Source of the DNA: Hemileia vastatrix
Lineage: Eukaryota > Basidiomycota > Pucciniomycetes > Pucciniales > Zaghouaniaceae
Direction: 5' to 3'
Assembly (NCBI GenBank): GCA_030280995.1
Contig: JASXTE010000005.1
Span: 22,437,001-22,501,000, forward strand
DNA: 64,000 nt
The notes below the pieces were generated by a model. That model saw only the letters and a program-made list of their open reading frames with translations, did not search any database and was not told where the DNA came from. Below, piece after piece: positions 25,194 to 36,609 of the stretch. Numbering within the stretch: the first letter of the stretch is position 1; the number at the start of each line of letters is the position of its first letter. The position numbers and the translations under genes were made by a program.

Positions 25194-26675
25194 TTTTCGG
25201 CTGAGTTCAAGTAGAGAGACTTGAATAGCTTGATTAGTCATTTTTCTAGAATATTTAAATGGTCGTATATGAATACTGTAGTACAAATTCAATGAGTATT
25301 AAAATATAACTCAATATAAGGGTCTCAGTAATTTAAAACTCACTAATTATATATGGGATACAATCTTATAGTTGATATAAAAATAGATGTAATAATTCAG
25401 ATACTATTCAAAGAATTTATAAGTACTATTGATATGTACTGTAATTGTTCTGGTTATATATTTTCATTGTAATAATAAAGAATGTAGAAAACAAGACCAA
25501 AACCCCACTCCTTTTATACCCAATAATTCTCTAATGAACCCCTTTATTTACCAGCCCTATATACAGCTAATGACACCTAATTCTAGCTAATACACCTGTC
25601 CAACAACATAAATAATGACCAAAAACATAATTAGAATGATATCACCTGCCAAAAGCCTGGAGTAATAGGGATAATCCATCAAAAATAAAGAATAAGAATA
25701 AAAGAGAGTATATGAGTGTAATTTCTTAAAATAAAAGACTAAAAAAATAAAGAATAACAATAAACATTACACAATACTAAGGGGGATCAACAGTAGAAAT
25801 TTTGGGGCTAATTATGAAAATATACTAAATGAAATCCCCATCCAAAAATAACCAATGTTGACTGTGAAACCACTGAGAAACCCAAAAAAAAGGTGTAAGA
25901 TGTGGGTTGACTTCATGCAGTGCTTGGAAGGTGCTTGCATGGTTAATATAATTGACTATTTTAGGAAAATATAGGAGTGGTAGTAAATTAAAGGAGCCAA
26001 GCTTGAGGTAATTAAGGAAATTAGTGCATATAATAAGCTCAATGCACCTATATTAAATTAGGACACTAAATAAGTGCCTGTTGCCTATTTTAGTGTGTTT
26101 CCCAACAGTGAGCATAGATTTTGGAGTAATTATAGTGTGAAAAATCTAACTTTTCTAAAAATGAAGCTATTCACATGGGAAAAATGCAGGCAGTATGTGG
26201 CCAGTACACAGAAGCCATTTCTGCCATAAAAACACCAAATTTGAAAAGTTTTATTTTTATGCATTTGGGTAGCCAAATCAATATTTCTAATTAAGAAAAA
26301 TTGATCTGTCAAAGTGCATTTTTAATATTATTAAATTTGTAGTGCATTTATTCAACTTTTAAGTGATTTAAAGTGCATTTCTTGTTTTTTGCATAACACA
26401 ATGAAAACAACAGCTTTAAGTCTACTTAAAATTTATGTAGCCTTATTTTTAAGGTTCTTAAGATTAAACTAGAATGTTCCAACATAATATTAAGTACATA
26501 AGACTTATAAAAGGTGGATATATGCGTGTATATAAGGTGTTATAATGTCATATATTGTATTTTCACTTATGTATACAACTTGTGTACCTTTATTTATTGT
26601 TCCCATGTATAGTTCATGTGTTTAAAATAACATATAAGTACTTTTTACTCAGTCCTGGGGATATCCAGGCTGAAA
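25194..26675 (-). mobile_element. Solo LTR, family II
   Basis: This 1482-bp segment is flanked on both sides by CTAGT (25189-25193 and 26676-26680), a perfect 5-bp target duplication. On the minus strand it starts TTTCAGCCTGGATATCC and ends near TTGAACTCAGCCGAAAA. It matches the LTR at 58051-60052 along its length. The first 25 bases also resemble family I LTRs, so the two families are related. No internal domain is present. Confidence 0.87.
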
Positions 26676-26680
26676 CTAGT

Positions 26681-27660
26681 AATAAATTTACCTAATGTAG
26701 CCATTGAAATTTTAATATCCATTAAAATGAGCATTGAAATAAAGCTCTATATATAGTAAAAAAGTCAATCTGAATTTCTATCACTGGAAAACCTACGCAC
26801 AAGGTTGAGGATAATCCCAAAGTAATTGAGATAAAAGTATGAGGAAAATTACAAATTTGAAGCACAGAGGATTAATTTGAGGAAAAGATTCAAAGATAGA
26901 ACTGAGTAACTAAGAGCAGTTCCTAATATTCTTTGAGGAATAATTAATTTATAATGTAGGGACACTAACTATTATGGTGAATCTCACAAAGGGTTGAAAC
27001 TTAATAATTAAAGGGATGAGTTAAGTATTTATGATTTTAATAAAATTGATTATTAAGAGAGAGAAAAAAATATAATAATAGCCTAAAATAATTTAACTAC
27101 TATCACAAATATATTTTATAATTCAATTCTAGAGAAAGTCAAACCAAAGTAAACCCCTTTAAATATCCAATTCCTCCTTGCAATTACAAATCAATTACCC
27201 AGCTACCATTTACCCACAGACCAAATTAATTCACTAGAATTCCCATCAATCATCTAACTTTATATCCCTTCTATCACAGACTTCCTAATTTACCCTCAGA
27301 CCCACAATTACCCCTTTTGAATATTACCTTGACTTTAGCGCTAGAGCGCATGTAGATTGCTTATGTTTGAAAAGTATAAGTGTATTTAAATTTAGGATAC
27401 TTTACAGGTTGAATAGCGCAGATAATTTGAGAACACAATAGAATGTAATTGTTCCAAGATCGCTTTTTGCATATTGCTAGGAGTTAATCTTGAATAGTGG
27501 TGTAATTGAGGTACTTTTACTTTGAGTTTCATGTGGTACATGACAGATGCCTGGGTATATAATGCAAACTCTTTTGAGAATGGGAAAACTTCATTATATA
27601 AACTTTTACTATCACCTCCTTCTATTTTTCTATTTTTCCAGCTTCATCTATTTAAATTTT
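26681..27660. other. Intergenic, possible promoter at the right end
   Basis: Mostly featureless. Near 27340 there is a GCGCT/AGCGC hairpin. TATA-like words occur near 27560 and 27595, and a CT-rich stretch precedes the ATG at 27662, as expected of a fungal promoter, although the downstream gene is broken. Confidence 0.3.
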
Positions 27661-27661
27661 A

Positions 27662-28618
27662 ATGCCTGTACATACTGACGCAACCCCTACGCCTTTTCAC
27701 CCTCAAGCTGATGGGGGGCTCCCCACTTGGCAATTCAAGATGTCCTGTACGGCCTGTGTGGCCATGGACTTATTTTGTGTCAAGATTAAAGCATCTTGAG
27801 GTCCTTGCAAGAAGTGCAAGTTATGTTGATGGTTTTGAGTGAGATGTAATTCCTTGGCTCTCAACAATAAAACCAAGCCATTCACCAATACAAAGTTTTT
27901 GTCAATCACCAACTCAAAGGCTGTTGTCAAAGACATTTGGGAAATTCCTACTACTAAAAATTTGTCAGTGGATGAATTGGATGGTATTGGTCAGGAGGAG
28001 AGGTTGGAGATAGCTGATTGGGCTACGGATGTAGCCTTGGGGAAGCAAAGGATGATAGAGGACAAAATGGACAAGGGTGTAACAGGTGCTGAAGAGCAAT
28101 AAAAGAATGAAGCTTCCATGTTGAAGAGACGACAATTAATCATTAAGGAAAATGATGAAGAGAAAGTAGAGGTGGTGGAGAGAAAACCTTTTTTCCTCAA
28201 GTTTGACCCTGAATCTGGGGTAAGTGTTTTATTAATTTAATTTTTTATTACTTTGATGGTAACTGATCTTTTCCATTTTTTTCTTCATTATTATTAGGGG
28301 GTGGAGACTGCGGAGGAGATTCCCATAGCATCAACCAGTGAGCCAGTCCCTGAGATTCCTACTGAGGTTGAATTGCCAATTGAAAATGATCTGCCAAACA
28401 CCAAGGAGGCCAAATTAACAGTTGAAGCCTTGGATAAATTATGGTCCAATCAACCACACCACACTTGTCAAATGTCACTCTTTGAGAGTCTATTCCACCA
28501 GGTTGGGAAGATAGTGGATTTGGCATCATATTATATAGCTGAAAAATTGTTGGATATTGGGGAGGTGGTATTTGCTGGAGGTGATGAAGTCTTTGAGAAG
28601 AGTCAAAAGGAAATTTAA
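27662..28618 (+). pseudogene. Broken cysteine-rich two-exon gene, unknown function
   Basis: From the ATG at 27662 one frame runs through exon 1 (to 28219), a 78-bp intron (28220-28297, donor GTAAGT, acceptor TTATTAG) and exon 2 (28298-28618). The joined frame is kept across the intron (phase 0). The N-terminal third is Cys-rich (CTACVAMDLFC, then GPCKKCKLC), like a small zinc-binding module. The middle is rich in charged residues (LSVDELDGIGQEERLEIADW), and exon 2 encodes an acidic Pro/Glu-rich segment and a helical tail. Three TGA codons lie in the cysteine region, a TAA at 28100 and another at the end of exon 2, after which Lys/Glu-rich coding sense continues. The intact splice signals suggest it was a real gene. 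It could be a retroelement gag-like or rust-specific protein; I do not recognise it. Confidence 0.5.
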
Positions 28619-28620
28619 CA

Positions 28621-29490
28621 AGTCATGGAGAAGATAAAGAAATTGATTCAAAGAAAATTGGAAGAAAAAAATAAAATAGAAAAGAAAAGAATTTTTTTTT
28701 GTATATTGTTTTATTCTTGAATATTGTTTTATTTTGTTCTTTGTTTAATTTTTGGCTTATTATGTAAATAGAAGAAAGTAAAGAAAAAAGAAAAATTTGT
28801 TTTTTAAGAAAGAAAATTTTGAGAGAAGAAAATAGAAAAGAAAAATTTTAAGAAAGAAAATTTAAAGAAAAGAAAATAAAGGAAATTTAGAATTTAAAAG
28901 AGATTTGATTCAAGATTGTTTGTTGACAAAATTTGTGTTGATGGTTTGAGTTTTGAGGAAAACAGAAAAGAAAATAAAATAAAAAAAGATTGAATGTTTG
29001 AAAAGAAAAAGAAAGAAAAGAATTTTCGAAGAGAATATGATACGTAATATGCAAATCAATTTTTAGAAAAAAGAAAAAAATAGAAAATGAATTTATTTTA
29101 ATATACGTTTTATTTATTGTTTAATTTAATTTTATTATTTATTATTTTTTTTACTTTGGTTTTATTTTATTTTATTTTTACTTTATTTTACTTTATTTTA
29201 ATTTTACTTTAATTTTGTTTTTATTTTAAAGTTTTAAATTCAGTTTAAAGAAATATACGTAAAATTGAAATTGAAAAGAATAGATAAAAGAATTTAAGTT
29301 TTAAATGATTATGAAGCTTTAAGTTTAAAATTGAAAGATATGTTAAAGATTTCAAGTTTTATGTTTTTTTGAGGAGAAAAAAAGACAAGGGAAAAAAGAA
29401 AGAAAACAAAATGAGAAAGAAAAAAAATGAAAGAATTTAAGGTTTAGATTTTGAAGGATATTTTAAATGAAAAGATTTGATAAGTTCAGG
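28621..29490. other. Low-complexity A/G-rich then T-rich stretch
   Basis: Long GAAAAGAAAA-type purine tracts (28640-29060) are followed by TTTTATTTTACTT-type tracts (29090-29240) and again purine tracts. No gene is supported beyond possible tail codons of the preceding pseudogene. Confidence 0.5.
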
Positions 29491-30870
29491 AGCATTAGAA
29501 AGGTTAATAGCTGGTTCCGAGGATGTTTTATTAGTATCATTGAGGTAGCCTTCCCTTTCCACAAGGTATTGAAATTTCCCTTTGGACCTTGTGGAATCAA
29601 GAATACAGCTTACTTCCCACTATAGATGATCTTCTACTTTGATGAGTTCTAAAGGAGGATGGTTCTTGCCTGGGTATATTACTTGAGCCAGTTCCAAGAG
29701 AGATACATGAAAAACAGGATGAATTGATTTCCACTTTGGAGGTAGCTTGAGTCAAAATGCATTTTTTGAGATTTCAGCATCAATTTCAAATGGACCCAAG
29801 TGTTTCTCATATAGTTTCCTGAATGTTCAAGTTGTTTGAATATTTTTTGTGTCAAGCCATACTTTGTTGCCTGGTTTCAAGAGTGAAGCAGATTGTCAAT
29901 GTTTGTTGGCCTGTTCCTTATACCTTCAATTTGCTGCTTCCAGGTTAGATTAAAGTTTTCCTTGAAGTCATGAAATTGTTTGAAGATAATGTTCAGCAGG
30001 GTGATTTATTCCTACATGAATAAGATTGAATTAAGTATGTTGTCTATAGATAGTTTTGAATGGAGATTTATTTTTCAAAGAATGTATCAAGTTAATATAC
30101 GTAAATTTGGCCAATGTTAGCCATGTGGTCCAATTTTCTTGTTGATAATTAACATACATTCAAAGGTGTTATTTAAGGATTTGATTGAATCTTTCCCTTT
30201 TCCTATTGGTTTTAGGATGATAATCAGTAGAGATATTCTGTCAGCCAGGCTATTCCAGGAGCCCAGTAAATGACATGTTAACTTATAGGACCTGAAAGAG
30301 GGCATAAATTATTGCATTTGATGTAAATAAAGTAATATTTAATTGCATAATAAAATTATATAAGTATCTTATTAAATATAAGTGTTATATTAATTTTATT
30401 GTTATATAAATTATTTATACATTTAAATTAAGAATAATATATTTTATATTCTACAAATAATGGTGCTTTTTTTATGTATTTAATAATTATAAATTAATAT
30501 TTAATTAATTAACAACATATATTCCGCGCATAGTCCTTACATTAAAATAATATTGTTATTTAAATAAAACCCTCATTGTTATATCATCTCTCAAGAAATT
30601 TGTCGTTGCTCCTATTCAATAAATTAAATAATTTTTTTATATTTTATTTCTTTTATTTCTCAAATACCCTTTTTTTCCTTGTCCTCCTCTATTTCTTCCC
30701 CTTTTTCTTCCCTCTTCTAGACGACTGACCGACATATTCCTTTTAATATTTAATTTTTGACATAATTGAGTCCAGAAAGTAGAAACAAGCAAAGAACCTC
30801 TATCTGAAATAATATCATTGGGTAATCCATGTTTAGAAAATACATTGTGGTACACATCTTGCAGTGACAC
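29490..30870 (-). pseudogene. Chromovirus integrase fragment, split by a solo LTR
   Basis: Minus-strand reading gives an integrase core piece at 30740-30870 (VFSKHGLPNDIISDRGSLL, with the second catalytic Asp). It is interrupted at the GAATA target by the LTR at 30239-30734 and resumes at 30238 with the TDYHPKTN region (normally followed by the catalytic Glu). It continues to the LPPKWKSIHPVFHVSLLELA motif near 29740 and a chromodomain-like KGKFQYLVEREGYL near 29560. Several stops are present. It is a close relative of the remnant at 18.4-21.1 kb, on the opposite strand. Its upstream part was lost where the dispersed repeat at 30845 begins. Confidence 0.85.
30239..30734 (+). mobile_element. 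Solo LTR, family III, shortened
   Basis: A 496-bp insert sits in the integrase fragment with a perfect target duplication TATTC (30234-30238 and 30735-30739). It begins TGTCAGCCAGGCTATTCC and ends TCTAGACGACTGACCGACA. Both ends match the 1467-bp copy at 42443-43909, so about two thirds of the LTR interior is missing here. Removing it restores the integrase reading frame across the site. Confidence 0.88.
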
Positions 30871-31325
30871 AGCAATGTTTCAGCTTGCAGCAAGTGCAAC
30901 AAAGGGGTTGTCAAATAGGATGGCTACATGAGTGCAACAAAGGGATGTGATATCGCAGAAAAGGTAGACTCTTCATGCACAGTTTTTTTTGTTTAATGGA
31001 ATTACAAGCCTCGGCAAGAAAAAGGTTGATGTAAGTACATAAAGGGCTAAATAACAAGGAAATATGGTATGTACTTGCAAAAAGTCATGGGCAGCACCAG
31101 ATGTATGATATGGACTTATGAGGTGGCAATAGAGGTGGCATGGAAATTTACGCTTAAGTTAGCAGCAATGCTTTTGGGAGAAGCTGTGCCCACCCATGAA
31201 GATAGAAAACGTGTTAGAAAAATAAGTAGTGGCGCTAGAGAGACAAAAGCTTCACAATTAGTGCTCAAGAAAGATGGGACTTGAGATTGGAAAGTCATTT
31301 ACTGAATTGCAAAGGGTTTCACACT
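30845..31325. repeat. Dispersed repeat, copy 2
   Basis: Matches 17230-17640 as described there. It truncates the integrase fragment on its left and abuts composite element A on its right (homology of A to B starts near 31310), so it may have removed A's left end. Confidence 0.6.
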
Positions 31326-31499
31326 TTTAATTTTTTCAATACTCTCCAAATGATAAAGTTTCATGTTTAATTCACTTGGAGTGGTTTTTTTTTGCATATT
31401 GACTTTGATTTTGAATTTGCTGTTGATGTCTCTTTTGTTTATGTCTATTTTTTTCCTTCATCAACTCAACATGAAGTCACATATTTTCTGCAATTGTTT

Positions 31500-32130
31500 T
31501 TTTTCAGTCATTCTGTTTTTCTTTTATCACTCATATCTTTTTCCTCCTCTCCTCTTGCATCCCTCAAATAACTTGAATTCAATTCTTATCCTTAACTCAT
31601 CACTCCAGGTAAGTCATTTTTTCCTTTTTACTCTTATGTTTTCTAATTCTTATTGTTTTTTCTTATTTTTTGTTCTTTTTTTCTTTTTGTATCTAACTTT
31701 TTTTGTAAGTGGTTTTTTTGAAGAATTAACCTTTTTTTCTCTCCCAATTTTCTTTCTTTTTTTCTCTCCTTCATCCTACTCTTTATACCTTTATGGCTTG
31801 ATCATATCACCCTTTCCCCCTCCTTTCCATGTTCATTCCCCCTTTTCCCCATCTTGGCCTCCTCAATACCCCCCTTCCCCCCTCCTTTGTATCCTCAATT
31901 CCTACTTTCCCTCCTCCTTGGCCTCTTTAAGGCCCCCTTCCTCCCCTTATTTGGCTTCTCACTACCCACCCTTTCACCCTTCTTGGTGTTCTCAAAACCC
32001 CCCATTCCTCTCTCCTTGTCTTCCTTAACACCCCCTTTCTCCCCTTATCCCTCCCTTACCTCTAGTGCACCCCCCTTTTACTGTTCATTAGCAAAAAATC
32101 GTCAACAATTGTTTGTTAAAAACTACCCCA
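31500..32130 (+). promoter_or_regulatory. Pyrimidine-rich leader of composite element A
   Basis: The plus strand is dominated by T and C, passing from T-rich (31500-31780) to C-rich runs of CCCCCTT type (31800-32100). The same organisation stands at 49800-50400 in copy B, upstream of the Tet-like gene. CT-rich stretches are common in fungal promoters and 5' regions. The long open frame through it (31363-32028) is a by-product of the missing purines. Two diverged repeats of about 155 bp (32485 and 32643) follow before the gene. Confidence 0.5.
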
Positions 32131-33483
32131 CTTAAACAACCAGCAAGGAAGGAAGCTACCTTCCTGGCTAGCCCAATAACACCACCCACCCCAAGCCCCC
32201 TCTAAAATGACCAGAAATCTATCCAAGCTGGCTGGCTAGCTAACCACATACCTACCAACATATACCACCACCCACCCTATAATAAATAAGCTACCCCCAC
32301 CCCTCTATGCAAAAAAAAGTAAGAGATGTACCCTTCCACCCCCATATATGTACCACCTAACCTGCTATCCTCACTTCCCACTTCCTGAAAAACAACCATT
32401 CAGCCAGCTATTTATGATAAATAGATTTTTTTCTTCAGAATCTCAGAATAAACATCTAACTTTCAATTGAAGATGGAACCAAATTTTTGGTGAAAATATT
32501 TAAAGGAAATTTATTTTGAACTTTGTGAGTATTTTTTAGGTGTTAAATAATTTTATTATTATTTTTGATCAGTAATTTTTTATTTTTTTTTCAGGATTTT
32601 AAAATAAAAATCAGCACTTTCAACTTAATTTAGAAACAATTTTTTGGTGGAAAAGTCTAAAGGTGATTTATTTTAAATTATGTGAGTAGTTTTTATTTAT
32701 TAAATAACTTTTAGTGTTTTTTTGACCAGTAAAGTATTTTTTTCAGAAAAACAAATGTCTTTTTCTTCTGACTCAATCCTTACACCTCTATCTTCATTTT
32801 TATATTTATTATTATCTTCTTCAATATCTACATCATTTCAATATTCATCAAAAACTTCAAAAAAAATTGATGGTTGATCTTATCAGAATAAAAAAATTTA
32901 AAAAATAAAATTCACTTGGATAGTTTATTTGGCCAAATATCAAAAATCAAGTACTATAAAACTAGAGTCAAAAAAAATTATCCCAAGAAGTTACCTGAAG
33001 ATATTGAATATATAACTCAATCAGGAGGCAATGAGGTTAAAGCAGTAGTCAATAATTCTTTTAAGCCTCAATTTATCTCTCAAAATCATTCTTTTGATGG
33101 TTTAAAATTTGAAATTTTTAATCAACTGTTTGATCTCATCACAACACTATATCAAATCGCTTGGGTTTGCTTACCGATTGATAATAAAAATATGTTGGGT
33201 GGTATAATGGTTGGTTTTGGATAGAGACCAGTTTTTTTTCTAGGATATTCTCTTGGTAAGTGTATTGATTTTTGCTTAGTGATTAAAAAAATTACTCATT
33301 TTAATTCTATAGGCATCTATTTTTTGCTCAGAAATTTATCTATAAGTAAAAAAGTTAATGATTTTCAAAAATGGTACTCATTGACTTCTTTTAATTCTTG
33401 TCTCACTCTTTGACTCAAATAACTTTGCAATAAAGCCTTTGAAAATAATCTTGAACTTTCAACCAGAGTTTGGATACTGAATT

Positions 33484-34660
33484 TGTCAGTATAGTCTAGT
33501 ATATAAGTATGATATAATAATGTTTATTTATGGTCCTACTACTTATTGATAAATGATTTAGTAATTAAACCTCAGGGGAAGACTAATAAAATAGTTATAC
33601 TCAAATAAAACTCACAATACTTGGATTTAAATGCGTGCTAGTGGTGGAAAATAGATGAATAAAATATAGTTATAGCTTATATAAAGATAATATCAATTTA
33701 TAGTGGCTTTATAATATATTTCTAAATGTTAATAATTGTATAGTAGTGTTTATTGGATTTGTAGTAATTGAATGATGATAAATAACCATCAAAATCCCTC
33801 CTTACTTATACCCAAATCCACTGGAGTGCACAGACCTTCAATCCAGATGATGTCACTGCTATCCCCCGCAATTACAGCACTGTGAGGGCCCATAACCTCC
33901 CCATGGCGTCCACTTCAAGCAGTTTCAACACCCAGACCTCCAGTAAGGACCCTCCATCACTATTAATAATAACACAGATCCATACCATAAATAGAAAAGC
34001 CAGATAAAAGCGGATACCATAAAGAAACAGGTAAAATAAACAATCAAAAAGAGATTTAATGAAACCAAAAGCATATAATGGAAACAAATAAAGTGTCCAA
34101 GCCCACAATAACATCCCCAAGCATCCACATTAACCCAGAAATATCCTTCCTACCCATAAATCCGTGAATAACCATTCAAGGAAGTAATTTTAGTTGTCCA
34201 AACTGGGTGTATGCGCCTGATATAGGTGTCTATGCTTCTGTAGGCGTTGTGAGTCCACTGATTTCGTCCATATGACCTAAAATAAGCAGCGAAACAAAGG
34301 TTATAGGCTATTAAGGGGCTAAAACCCACTTATATACCTAAATATACATAATATACTGCATATTTCACTGAATATGAGATTTATGTATACATATAAGCTT
34401 ATGTATGTCAATAATTACTTGATATCACTTAAGATAAGTATATTATGACTCCATTAACACCTTAATAAATATTATTAGGCCATGGATAAGCTATTTAAGC
34501 TATTATAAGTTATATAATAGAATAATAATTATATATATATATAATAAAATAATATATATTATTATTTTAACTTTATTTTTAAGATATAAGCTTAATCTAC
34601 TTAAGGTTATCTTATTTTAAGCATAAGAAATACTCATTCCTAAGGATATTTAGGCTGACA
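33484..34660 (-). repeat. 3' LTR of the Gypsy element (family I)
   Basis: 1177 bp, TGTCAGCC...CTGACA on the minus strand. It differs from the 5' LTR at only a small number of positions by eye. Frames inside (33872-34128) are not genes. Confidence 0.97.
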
Positions 34661-34690
34661 CTCCCTCACCCCAAAAAAAACAATAAAAAA
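34661..34690 (-). other. Polypurine tract of the Gypsy element
   Basis: On the minus strand GGGGTGAGGGAG directly precedes the 3' LTR. Such a purine run primes second-strand synthesis. The related tract at 62568-62579 (GAGTGAGGGAG) sits in the same place. Confidence 0.75.
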
Positions 34691-34788
34691 TGTTAAGACA
34701 TTTTAATTAAAACTAAGGAGTGAAATAATAAAAATAAAAATAAAAATAAAAAAATAATTTTTATAATAAATATACTGAAGGAACAGTA

Positions 34789-35301
34789 TTATTTAGATTT
34801 AAATTTTTTCACGAGATTTTTAAGATCAGAGATTTCATTTCCTGGGATCCACTGGTCATATTCACTTGATTTATTTTTAAATCTTAATAGATACTCAACT
34901 CCCTTTTCTTTAGTAAGGTGTCTCTTTTTAAGTATCTTTTCAATTTCTGCCTTTTCAACTATTTCTTCAGGTTGCTGTTTATGCCTTTCTGATCTTCTTG
35001 GAAATAGAGCAGTATCATTATAATGGTATGGTTTTATAAGAGAAATAGGAAATACTGGATGTTTTCTATCATATGGCGCATATAGAATAACCTCAACAGC
35101 ATTATTACCAACCATCTTTTTAACTAAAAATGGTCCAATGAATGGATCCTTCAACTTAACATTACCATTTAAATTGAAATGTAGTGTTGAAATAAGGACT
35201 TCATCACCCTCTTTGAACATTTGTTCTTTATGGGCTTTATCCCATCTTTTCTTTTCATACTCAAACACCTTATTTAACATTCTTGAGCATGTTTTCTGCA
35301 T
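34789..35301 (-). pseudogene. Integrase C-terminus and chromodomain (Gypsy)
   Basis: 170 codons on the minus strand. The first half carries the integrase C-terminal barrel region (GDEVLISTLHFN, then DPFIGPFLVKKMVGNNAVEV and RKHPVFPISLIKPYH). The last 55 residues are a chromodomain: IEKILKKRHLTKEKGVEYLL, then RFKNKSSEYDQWIP, with the aromatic and tryptophan positions expected. Chromodomains of this class of retrotransposon guide integration to marked chromatin. The frame overlaps the integrase core frame by 28 bases, so a single-base shift near 35280 splits what should be one polyprotein. Confidence 0.9.
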
Positions 35302-35999
35302 AATTCCTGCATCTGAAGAAAAGATTTAGTACCTGGATGGATATCCAATCTAGGTAACTTATTAAGAGTTTTAGCAGGGGTATTAGGTACATAACCCAAC
35401 CATAACTCAAATGGCTTTTTTCCAGTGACAGAATGTACTGTACTATTGTACGCAAATTCTAAACCTGGGATAAGGGTTACCCAATCATGCGTGAATTTGT
35501 CATTGTCTTTAAAATTAAGACCAAAAGAACAGTATCTTCTTATCATATCTTCTAAGGTTTGTATCATTCTTTCTGCTAGCCCATCAGATTGTGGATGGTG
35601 TGCTGTAGAAAGTTTTAATTGACACCCTGAAACATCCATAAGTGACGTCCAGAACTCAGAAGTAAATTTAGGATCTCTGTCAGAAACTATTGCTTTGGGG
35701 AAACCTGCTTTATTTAACATTTGTGTCCACCATAAAAAAGCTAAGTCCTTTGCAGAAACCTCTTTGTGGGTAGGAATAAATTTATACATCTTTGTAAATC
35801 TATCTACAATTACCCAGCAGGAGTTATAACTCTTATGCCCTGCTATCGGCAAACCTGTTACAAAGTCCATGTAAATTATTTCCCATGGAGCTTTTGGTTG
35901 CTCAATTTGTTGTAATAAACCAGCTTTTTTGCCTGTTAATCTTTTAGATTTTTGACAAGAATCACATGTTTCAACATATTTCTGAACATCCTCAGACAT
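35274..35999 (-). pseudogene. Integrase catalytic core (Gypsy)
   Basis: 241 codons. The zinc-binding CC pair (ETCDSCQKSKRLTGK) starts it. The D,D-35-E core follows: YMDFVTGLP (first Asp), IVSDRDPKFTSEFWTSLM (second Asp) and HHPQSDGLAERMIQTLEDM (Glu). All three catalytic residues are present. It joins DNA ends of the retroelement to the target. The upstream HH part of the zinc module is in the preceding frame, shifted at an A/T run near 36013-36021, so the polyprotein is broken. Confidence 0.95.
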
Positions 36000-36000
36000 G

Positions 36001-36609
36001 TTAATCCACCAAGCTGTTTTTTTTTATTCTGGTTAATGTTTTATGGTAGTCAAAATGACCTGCTAATATATCATCATGACATATACTTAACATTAACTCC
36101 TTCATTGAAGGGGGAATTACAATTACATTACTTAATTTTTTCCTGTAATATATAAAACCATCCTCAATGGAAAATTTTCCTTTTTCTAATGCCTCTTTAT
36201 ACTTAATTGGTAATGTTTTTATTAAAACATTCATTGAAGCATTAGATGGATCATTTAATATTTTAGTTAATTTACTCAAGTCAGGATCTGAATTATAATT
36301 ATCAAGAATTGATTGCATAAATTCATCCTCAAGATCTAAAATATAAGTGCCATAAATGTTAATAATCTCTGACTCAGGAACATAAGCAGGATTATCATCA
36401 TTATTAGGCAGAGGTACTCTAGATAACAGATCTACATTAGAGTGCAAGGTTCCTGCTCTATGTGTAATAGTCATACGGCCTCTGTATTCTTGTACAGCTA
36501 ATTTCCATCTAAACATGTGTCTATTAGGAGTTTTCACGTTTAAGAGTGACTTAACTGCACTACAGTCAGTTATTAACTCAAATTTTTGGTCTTCAAGGTA
36601 ATAATGTAG
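36001..36609 (-). pseudogene. RNase H tail and integrase zinc module (Gypsy)
   Basis: This is the direct in-frame continuation of the reverse transcriptase frame after the TAG at 36610-36612. It contains FELITDCSAVKSLLN (RNase H), HMFRWKLAVQEYRGRMTITH, AGTLHSNVDLLSRVPLP, an acidic linker and the integrase HH region (MLSICHDDILAGHFDYHKTL). The frame is then lost by one base in a nine-base A run. Confidence 0.9.

Noticed and set aside
31363..32135. Long Phe/Ser/Pro/Leu-rich frame (221 codons)
   Set aside because: It results from the nearly pure pyrimidine composition of the leader; the related tract in copy B is open in different frames.
33872..34128. Membrane-like frames in family I LTRs (also 9514, 41560, 63677)
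   Set aside because: They recur only because LTRs recur; small changes break the frame in some copies and no start context or domain is present.
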